Positions 6,832 through 12,248 of a stretch of DNA of 12,248 nucleotides are shown piece after piece (position 1 is the first letter of the stretch; every line of letters begins with the position of its first letter). The stretch lies in assembly GCA_964628455.1 (NCBI GenBank), contig CAZVPD010000117.1:1-12248 (forward strand), given 5' to 3'. A model generated the notes under the pieces. That model did not search any database. It saw only the letters and a program-made list of their open reading frames with translations, and was not told the origin of the DNA. The position numbers and the translations under genes are program-made. Origin of the DNA: JAQVWU01 sp964628455 (GTDB lineage Bacteria; Bacillota; Clostridia; Oscillospirales; CAG-272).

Positions 6832-7749
6832 ATGGAAATAAAAATCGAGCCGCGTTATGACGGCACAACCGTCCGGGAATTCGTCAGGAATGAGCTGGGA
6901 CTGTCGCGCAGTTTATTGACACGGCTTAAAAAAACCGAAAACGGCATAACCAGAAACGGGATCGGAATAACAGTCAGAGCACTGCTTTGTTCGGGTGACA
7001 CACTTTCCCTGGAACTCGGCGACAGCTTCGCCGATGTGAATGAATTTATATCGCCCTGCCGTATTCCGCTTGATATTATTTACGAAGACGGTGATCTCAT
7101 AGCGGTCAACAAACCCTCGGGTATGCCTACCCACCCTTCGCACGGCCACAGAAGCGACAGTCTTGCAAACGCTTTGTCCTATTATTACCGGTCCGCAGGG
7201 ATCCCTTTTGTATTTCGCGCGGTCAACCGCCTTGACTGTGACACAAGCGGTATAGTGCTGGTGGCGAAGAACCAGTTGACCGCTTATAAATTATCATGTC
7301 AGCTCATCAGCGGAAGCATAAATAAAAATTATATCGCCGTCGCCGTGGGAAAACTCCCGGCAGACGGCGGCGAGATCATAACATATATCAGACGCAGGAA
7401 CGACAGCATTATCCTGAGGGAAGTATGTCCGCCCGATGACAAAAACGGATCCTTCGCTCATACCGTTTACAAAACGATTGCCTTCAATGAACAATACAGT
7501 GTGGCGGATGTTGTCACACGAACCGGCCGAACCCATCAGATCCGGGTGCATTTTGCCTATATAGGGCATCCGCTTGCCGGGGATTATCTTTATGGCACAG
7601 AAAATGAACCCATAATACCGCATCATGCGCTTCATGCACATACGATATCCTTCACACATCCCGCAGACGGAAAACGTATGACCCTGTATGCATCACCTCC
7701 TTTGAAAATTCTCGATTTGATGAACAATATAACGAATCATGAGAAATGA
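6832..7749 (+). CDS. RluA-family RNA pseudouridine synthase
   Basis: Predicted to isomerise specific uridines to pseudouridine in rRNA or tRNA, acting in the cytoplasm. 305 residues, the normal RluA/RluD size. An S4-like RNA-binding region occupies about 1-62. The catalytic domain starts near 80 (PLDIIYEDGDLIAVNKPSG), with the active-site loop VNRLDCDTSGIVLVAK (131-146; catalytic D135). The conserved RTGRTHQIRVHF and GHPLAGDYLYG lie near 235-260. The usual His before RLD is Asn, a substitution I recall in other clostridial members. The target uridine cannot be assigned. The SD is weak, and the ATG is 13 nt after the ilvE stop, so expression likely depends on ilvE read-through. Confidence 0.94.
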   Translation: MEIKIEPRYDGTTVREFVRNELGLSRSLLTRLKKTENGITRNGIGITVRALLCSGDTLSLELGDSFADVNEFISPCRIPLDIIYEDGDLIAVNKPSGMPTHPSHGHRSDSLANALSYYYRSAGIPFVFRAVNRLDCDTSGIVLVAKNQLTAYKLSCQLISGSINKNYIAVAVGKLPADGGEIITYIRRRNDSIILREVCPPDDKNGSFAHTVYKTIAFNEQYSVADVVTRTGRTHQIRVHFAYIGHPLAGDYLYGTENEPIIPHHALHAHTISFTHPADGKRMTLYASPPLKILDLMNNITNHEK

Positions 7750-7752
7750 CAT

Positions 7753-8853
7753 ATGTTTAAAACAGTTTACGGTAAAATAAATAAATACTGTCCTATACCC
7801 GCTGTATATATATTCTGCGTTTTTTTTGCTTCGGGCATCATACATCTTGTTTCGGTCCGCAGTGTGAGTTTTTCCGATTTTTTTAATCGCTATATCAGCT
7901 CGTTCATCCGTATGGCTTTGGCAAAAATCACGAATCTGTTTCCGTTTTCTTTTGCGGAAACTATTATTATCTTTCTGCCCGTATTACTCGTAATGATGTT
8001 TGCGGGCGGTTTGAAAGCATCGGAAAAAAGTAAAGTATACGCTGTACGATATATATGCTCGCTGTTTTCGGCTGTAACGCTGTTTTATTCTTTGTTTGTA
8101 TTGGGATTCGCAGTATCCTATCAGGGGTCTCCTCTGGAAAATAAACTCGGTATCTTAAGGCAAAATGTTTCTGCGGAAGAATTATATGACACATCGGAAA
8201 TCCTGCTTGAAAAAATTCATGAGCTTGTTCCGGATATAAAATATAAATACGGTTCGTTATCGGCTAAACCGTTTACTTTGTTTGAAATGAACACACTGCT
8301 GAACGAATCTTACGAATACACTGCCTCCAAATATCCTTTTCTGCCTCTTCTGCGTTCCAACGTGAAATATATCCTGCTTTCCGAGCCTATGACTTATACA
8401 CATATTTCGGGTGTTTACACTTATTATACGGGTGAAGCCAACATCAATATAAACTTTCCCGACTACACGCTGCCTTTTACAGCTGCACACGAGATGTCTC
8501 ATCAGCGCGGAATAGCAAGAGAAGATGAAGCGAATTTCATGGCTTTTCTTGTTTGTATCGGCAGTGAAAACAAGTATATTCGTTACAGCGGTTATTTGAA
8601 TATGTTTGAATATGTATCGGGAGCCTTATACAGCGCGGACAAAGAAGCATATAATAAAATACTGGATAAAACGGATTTACGGATCAGATATGAAATGATC
8701 GCTTACAGCAAGTTTTTTGATAAATATCGCGAATCGGCCGTTTCCGAGATAAGCACGGCGGTAAATGACACGTTTTTAAAATCACAGGGACAAGAAGAAG
8801 GAACAAAAAGTTACGGAAAAGTCGTCGATCTTGCCGTCGCGTATTACAAATAA
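7753..8853 (+). CDS. DUF3810 family membrane protein, putative extracytoplasmic zinc metallopeptidase
   Basis: 366 residues. Three membrane segments are visible (about 15-33, 68-85, 101-121); positive charges before TM1 and between TM2 and TM3 place the C-terminal domain outside the cell. That domain has HEMSH (246-250) in AAHEMSHQRGIAREDEANFMAFL, an HExxH zinc motif followed by EDEAN (E259 the likely third ligand). This arrangement is typical of DUF3810, a family of unknown function in Firmicutes and Bacteroidetes. Peptidase activity is inferred from the motif only. The gene starts 3 nt after the RluA-family stop, with GAGAA as a weak SD, so it is probably in the ilvE operon. It precedes a cell-surface protein gene and a WalRK-like pair, consistent with an envelope role, but the context is not decisive. 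Confidence 0.88.
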   Translation: MFKTVYGKINKYCPIPAVYIFCVFFASGIIHLVSVRSVSFSDFFNRYISSFIRMALAKITNLFPFSFAETIIIFLPVLLVMMFAGGLKASEKSKVYAVRYICSLFSAVTLFYSLFVLGFAVSYQGSPLENKLGILRQNVSAEELYDTSEILLEKIHELVPDIKYKYGSLSAKPFTLFEMNTLLNESYEYTASKYPFLPLLRSNVKYILLSEPMTYTHISGVYTYYTGEANININFPDYTLPFTAAHEMSHQRGIAREDEANFMAFLVCIGSENKYIRYSGYLNMFEYVSGALYSADKEAYNKILDKTDLRIRYEMIAYSKFFDKYRESAVSEISTAVNDTFLKSQGQEEGTKSYGKVVDLAVAYYK

Positions 8854-8906
8854 TTACCGAGTGAGTAAAGAAAATATCTATCGGATTTGTTTACGAAAAT
8901 TAAAGG

Positions 8907-8912
8907 TATAAT
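8907..8912 (+). promoter_or_regulatory. Possible -10 element upstream of the stalk/NodB-like gene
   Basis: A perfect TATAAT 27 nt upstream of the ATG at 8940, with only a poor -35 (TTTGTT at 8886-8891, 15-nt spacing). The 86-nt gap after the DUF3810 gene has no good terminator hairpin, so read-through from ilvE is also possible. A regulator assisting the weak -35 is conceivable. Confidence 0.4.
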
Positions 8913-8939
8913 GACGCAATACGGAAGAAAGGACATTTT

Positions 8940-10109
8940 ATGAAAAAAATAACGGCAGCCGTAACGGTGTGTGCCTGTTTTGCGGTTTTGCTGATTATTA
9001 TGATGTCAAACTCCATGCTTTCTTTCGGTGCGGAGGAAAACCTTCCTACCATGTATGTAAACGACGAACCCTGGTACAATGAAGCTCAGTATAAATGGAT
9101 CAAAATATTTCTGGTTGACTATATGCCCATATCGATTCTGGAAAAAATAGAAGGCATCGAAATAACTTTCAATAAATATCTCCGTAATGTCATGATCAGT
9201 TACGGAGAAGATAAATATATGACTTTTGATATCGATACCAGTACGGTTTATACGGCAAACGGAGAGGTTTTTTCGGTTTCGACCTATCTGATCTACGGCG
9301 AAAGATATATACCGGCGAAACTTGTCTGTAATTATCTCGGTTTGCGATTTGAGATGACCGAAAATGAAACGGCAATGCGCATAAGTGACGGAACGGAAAA
9401 AATGAGTTTCAATGAACTTTTATTTATTTTTAATCCCGCTCTCGCCGAAACAGAAACAACGGCACAAGATACGACTGCTCCGACAGCCGGCGAAACAACG
9501 GCCGTTTCGGAAACAACAGCACCGCTTGAAACAGAGGAAGAAATCGGCAAACGGACGATTTATTTTACTTTTTCCGACTGTCCCAATGTATATACTCCCG
9601 AAATTATGGATATTCTGAATGATTACGGTTATAAAGCTTTGTTTTTTACGGATGAAGTCAATATTATAAAAAATCCGTCAGTCATAACAAGCATGGCGGT
9701 TGAAGGACATATTCCGGGAATTATCATCGATCCTGCTGATTATGACGATGAAACCGAAGTATGGGAAGAAATAACCGCAAACCGTCTCTTATATTATATC
9801 ATCAAGAATAAAACTCGTATAATAGGAGCAGAAGATACAATCAATGACGAAAAAAAGCTTGGTTTTGAATCCGCAGGATACATAATCAGCGAATATAACA
9901 GTAAAATGCCGGAAGAGGATTCTGTTTCCGCTGAAAAAATAATAAATACGGCTAAGAAATATATACATGAAAACGAAATTGTCATATATCGTTTTTATTC
10001 GAATGAGAATACCGTTTCGGCTTTACCTGAAATTCTGGATTATATTTCTGATAAATCTCAGTTTACGGTTAAAATACCGAATGAAACGGTATTACAGTCT
10101 TCGCCGTGA
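8940..10109 (+). CDS. Secreted stalk-domain protein with degenerate polysaccharide-deacetylase (NodB-like) domain
   Basis: 389 residues. An N-terminal signal or anchor helix (about 1-31, possible cleavage after SFGA) exports the protein. Residues about 75-149 resemble the copper amine oxidase N-terminal (stalk) domain, including YGERYIPAKLVCNYLGLRF. A Thr/Glu-rich linker follows (169-199). Residues about 204-378 follow the NodB plan: TIYFTFSDCP (207-215, usually TFDDGP), YTPEIMDILNDYGYKALFF, then VEGHIPGIII and a closing SALPEILDYI. The catalytic base Asp is Ser212, both metal-binding histidines of the HxxxH motif are missing, and the late His-Asp is replaced (VIYRFY). Deacetylase activity is therefore unlikely; it may bind glycans or sense the wall. 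SD AAAGGA is 6 nt before the ATG. Confidence 0.85.
   Translation: MKKITAAVTVCACFAVLLIIMMSNSMLSFGAEENLPTMYVNDEPWYNEAQYKWIKIFLVDYMPISILEKIEGIEITFNKYLRNVMISYGEDKYMTFDIDTSTVYTANGEVFSVSTYLIYGERYIPAKLVCNYLGLRFEMTENETAMRISDGTEKMSFNELLFIFNPALAETETTAQDTTAPTAGETTAVSETTAPLETEEEIGKRTIYFTFSDCPNVYTPEIMDILNDYGYKALFFTDEVNIIKNPSVITSMAVEGHIPGIIIDPADYDDETEVWEEITANRLLYYIIKNKTRIIGAEDTINDEKKLGFESAGYIISEYNSKMPEEDSVSAEKIINTAKKYIHENEIVIYRFYSNENTVSALPEILDYISDKSQFTVKIPNETVLQSSP
9447..9536 (+). repeat. Thr-rich ETTA-type repetitive linker
   Basis: Codes for residues 170-199, where TTA triplets recur four times at 5-9 residue spacing (ETTAQDTTAP, GETTAVSETTAP). The DNA shows recurring gaaacaac units. Such flexible linkers separate domains in clostridial surface proteins and can be glycosylated; here it joins the stalk domain to the NodB-like domain. 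Confidence 0.7.
9552..10076 (+). other. Degenerate NodB homology domain (pseudoenzyme region)
   Basis: Residues 205-379 of the stalk protein. The fold landmarks of carbohydrate esterase family 4 are in order, but the first Asp of motif 1 is Ser, the Gly is Cys (TFSDCP), motif 2 (HxxxH) is absent after GHIPG, and the late His is absent. Only the metal Asp equivalent (D213) remains. This is assigned by motif comparison by eye, so domain boundaries are approximate. Confidence 0.65.
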
Positions 10110-10135
10110 ATAGAACAGGCTGCAGATATGATACA

Positions 10136-10158
10136 CCGGTTTATGATCTGATGACCGG
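10136..10158 (+). promoter_or_regulatory. Small hairpin overlapping the SD of the response regulator gene
   Basis: CCGGT (10136-10140) can pair with ACCGG (10154-10158) around a 13-nt loop. The right arm includes the first two G of the GGAG at 10157-10160, so folding would partly hide the ribosome site. The stem is only 5 bp and there is no T-tract, so it is not a terminator. Regulatory use is speculative. Confidence 0.2.
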
Positions 10159-10173
10159 AGAACGGATTTGTTT

Positions 10174-10890
10174 ATGGCAGAAAAAACCGATAAAAAGCGT
10201 ATACTCATAGTAGAAGATGAGAAAAGCATCGTTCAGGTTCTGGCTTATAATTTAATGCAGGCAGGATATGCTTTTGATATTGCCGCAGACGGCGCGGAAG
10301 GTGTAAAAAAAGCCTTATCCGGTGATTATGACCTGATCCTGCTTGATTTGATGCTGCCTAAAATCGACGGCTTTGAAGTATGCAGGCAAATCAGAGTTAC
10401 ATTGTCTACGCCTATCATCATCGTCACCGCCCGGGAGGAAGAGATTGATAAAATACTCGGACTTGATATAGGAGCGGATGACTATGTGACAAAACCGTTT
10501 AAAATCAAAGAACTTCTTTCACGAATCAGAGCCAATATCAGGCGTTCCTCCAATGAAGTCGTTCTAAATGATACTTCCGAAAAAAGCTCGGATATTATTG
10601 AGATACGTTCGCTTGTGATCGACAATTATAAATATCAGGTCACGAAGAACGGCGAATTGATATCGCTGACAAAAAAAGAATATGAACTTTTGGTTTTCCT
10701 TGCGCAAAACGCGGGGAAAATATTCACGCGTGAAGAAATACTTGAAAAAGTATGGGGATATGATGGATTTTACGGTGATCTTCAGAATGTCGACGTAACA
10801 GTCAGCCGACTTCGAAAGAAACTTGAAAAAGACACCGCAAATCCGGAGTACTTTTTTACGAAAAGAAACATGGGTTATTATGTAAAATAA
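10174..10890 (+). CDS. OmpR/PhoB-family response regulator, WalR-like
   Basis: DNA-binding response regulator partnered with the kinase that follows. 238 residues from the ATG. The receiver domain (about 8-122) has acidic E14/D15, phosphoacceptor D58 (LLDLMLP), T85 and K107 (TKPF). Its IDKILGLDIGADDYVTKPF stretch is close to WalR (YycF) and PhoP. The winged-helix domain (about 143-237) has LTKKEYELLVFLAQN, the recognition region NVDVTVSRLRKKLE and the ending NMGYYVK. The start is uncertain: a TTG at 10168 has GGAG at the ideal 7 nt, while the ATG at 10174 is 13 nt from it; the difference is two residues. A 64-nt gap precedes it with no clear promoter; the sensor kinase gene follows after 15 nt. 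The WalR label is inferred from similarity. Confidence 0.93.
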   Translation: MAEKTDKKRILIVEDEKSIVQVLAYNLMQAGYAFDIAADGAEGVKKALSGDYDLILLDLMLPKIDGFEVCRQIRVTLSTPIIIVTAREEEIDKILGLDIGADDYVTKPFKIKELLSRIRANIRRSSNEVVLNDTSEKSSDIIEIRSLVIDNYKYQVTKNGELISLTKKEYELLVFLAQNAGKIFTREEILEKVWGYDGFYGDLQNVDVTVSRLRKKLEKDTANPEYFFTKRNMGYYVK

Positions 10891-10905
10891 TATCCGGAGA
10901 ACAGA

Positions 10906-12248
10906 ATGTACAGAAGTTTATATTTCAAAATCGTTCTCATATTTGTCATGTTTATGATTACCGTAATGGCCGTGGTGGGTACGGTCTTAATAAACAGCGT
11001 TTTTAACTTCTATACAGATGAATTCGTAAAACAGATGGAGCGATATTTCGGCGGTGATCTGAGGCAGGATTTAATCAATGCCATGACTGCGGAGAATTAT
11101 GCCGACGAACAAAAAAATATATTGAAGGCCTACGGAGCATCATTGGGCATCGATATTTACCGTAATTATTATATTCTCGATATGAACGGAGATATCCTTG
11201 CCGGCTCGGTCGAACAGCCCGAAAACGAACTTCCGATAACCTCAAATATCTTGTCTGCCATGAGCGGAAATGACGGGAAAGCACAGCTGCTGGGCAGCAG
11301 TTATACGGATTATGCGGTATATCTGAAAAGCGGTGACAGCGAATGCATTGTTTATATCGAAGACACGCAGGAGGAGATGCAGCAGTTGAGCTGGCAGCTG
11401 TTTTCAATCATTCTGCAGGCGGTATTTTTCGGATTGATCATCGCGGTCATACTTTCTTTCTTTCTGGCAAAAGCTATAACGGCACCGATCCAAAGTCTTA
11501 CTCAGGGGGCTGAGCTTATTGCCGAAGGTGAGTTTGACAAAGACATCGAAGTTTATAGCAAAGACGAAATCGGGACACTGACGAATGCTTTCAATCATAT
11601 GGGACATGTTATAAAACATATGCTAAACGAAATTTCAGGTGAAAGGCAAAAGCTGGAAACCATTTTTTCTTATCTGAAAGATGCGGTTATCGCATTTTCG
11701 GATTCGGGAAAGGTATTGAATATCAATAAATGTGCGCTTGAGTTGTTTGGAAACAGTTATAATTCGGATTTTACAATCGACATGATGTTCTCTCTTTTAT
11801 CGGAAGAATATGCCAGGTCGTATATCGGTTCCCTGAAAACGGAAAACAGCTATGTCATACGGGATGTTGAATACAACAATAAAGTTCTCGATATCAATAT
11901 CGGTATTTTGCGTTATATCGAAAACAACACCGTGCATACAGGCTGTATCGTTGTTATGCATGATATAACAAGCCGGTATGAACTCGATAAGGCACAGCGT
12001 GAATTTGTTGCAAATGTATCCCATGAATTGCGAACGCCTCTTACAAGCATTCGGGGGGCGACCGAATCGATCCTCTTAAATCCCGATATGAGTATGGAAT
12101 TCCGCAACAATTTTCTGAATATGACGATAGAGCAAAGCGAACGTATGATGGGCATCATCAATGACCTGCTGACCCTTTCCCGTTTTGACAATAACAAAAC
12201 ACAATGGCAGGTATCGGAATTCAATATAAAAGACACCTTGATTCATAT
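10906..12248 (+). CDS. Sensor histidine kinase, WalK/VicK-like (partial, C-terminus beyond right edge)
   Basis: Membrane sensor that phosphorylates the preceding response regulator. The first 447 residues are present and the frame is open to the edge. Order: TM1 (about 8-30), an extracellular sensor region (about 31-163, Cache/PDC-sized), TM2 (about 164-188), HAMP (about 189-241), a PAS-like segment (about 248-355), and the HisKA domain with FVANVSHELRTPLTSIRG, phosphoacceptor H373. The second dimerisation helix FLNMTIEQSERMMGIINDLLTLSRFD resembles WalK more than PhoR. The ATP-binding domain lies outside the window. The ATG at 10906 has GGAG 6 nt upstream and follows the regulator stop by 15 nt, so the pair is co-transcribed. 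Confidence 0.93.
   Translation, partial: MYRSLYFKIVLIFVMFMITVMAVVGTVLINSVFNFYTDEFVKQMERYFGGDLRQDLINAMTAENYADEQKNILKAYGASLGIDIYRNYYILDMNGDILAGSVEQPENELPITSNILSAMSGNDGKAQLLGSSYTDYAVYLKSGDSECIVYIEDTQEEMQQLSWQLFSIILQAVFFGLIIAVILSFFLAKAITAPIQSLTQGAELIAEGEFDKDIEVYSKDEIGTLTNAFNHMGHVIKHMLNEISGERQKLETIFSYLKDAVIAFSDSGKVLNINKCALELFGNSYNSDFTIDMMFSLLSEEYARSYIGSLKTENSYVIRDVEYNNKVLDINIGILRYIENNTVHTGCIVVMHDITSRYELDKAQREFVANVSHELRTPLTSIRGATESILLNPDMSMEFRNNFLNMTIEQSERMMGIINDLLTLSRFDNNKTQWQVSEFNIKDTLIH

Noticed and set aside
6832..7749. RluA-family protein inactive because the active loop reads VNRLDCDTSG rather than HRLDRDTSG
   Set aside because: The catalytic Asp (D135) and the TSG that follows are intact, and substitution of the preceding His is not expected to abolish activity.
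10906..12248. Sensor kinase as a truncated pseudogene because no ATP-binding domain is seen
   Set aside because: The reading frame is still open at the window edge; the missing domain is due to the window boundary.
1..12248. CRISPR arrays, tRNA or rRNA genes, insertion sequences, integrases or phage genes
   Set aside because: None found on reading: no regularly spaced repeats, no tRNA-like sequence, and no transposase or integrase motifs.

Overview
The window looks like a chromosomal segment of a moderately AT-rich, Gram-positive Clostridia-type bacterium (low-GC Firmicutes, possibly an uncultured Oscillospirales/Ruminococcaceae relative). The reasons are purine-rich Shine-Dalgarno (SD) sites, occasional TTG starts, sigma-A-type promoters, a WalRK-like two-component pair, a DUF3810 protein and a stalk-domain surface protein. 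This placement is inferred from gene content and no marker gene was tested. No phage, IS element, CRISPR array, tRNA or rRNA was seen.

Layout. The left part (1-5445) is read on the minus strand. An oligopeptide ABC transporter operon runs oppB (3925-3008), oppC (2989-1601), oppD (1587-580) and oppF (587 to beyond the left edge), with a near-perfect sigma-A promoter at 3976-4004. Upstream of it, also on minus, lie an MscS-type mechanosensitive channel gene (5445-4627) and a GNAT acetyltransferase gene (4630-4100) that overlap by 4 nt. The divergent intergenic region 5446-5741 holds a strong rightward promoter and candidate operator-like inverted repeats.

The right part (5742-12248) is read on the plus strand. 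ilvE (branched-chain aminotransferase), an RluA-family pseudouridine synthase gene and a DUF3810 membrane metallopeptidase-like gene sit 13 nt and 3 nt apart and probably form one operon. Next comes a secreted or anchored protein with a copper-amine-oxidase-N-type stalk domain, a Thr-rich linker and a NodB-like deacetylase fold that has lost its catalytic residues. A WalR-like response regulator and a WalK-like sensor kinase follow, the kinase running off the right edge.

How the genes may work together. Opp imports peptides, and IlvE interconverts branched-chain amino acids and their keto acids. MscS protects against osmotic downshock. The WalRK-like pair would sense the envelope state, and the two genes before it encode extracytoplasmic, envelope-facing proteins.

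The two most unusual things are a Listeria-Bacteroides (InlB B-repeat/Flg_new-like) domain embedded in the first extracellular loop of the OppC permease, with its two halves in swapped order, and the catalytically dead NodB-like protein next to the WalRK-like pair.
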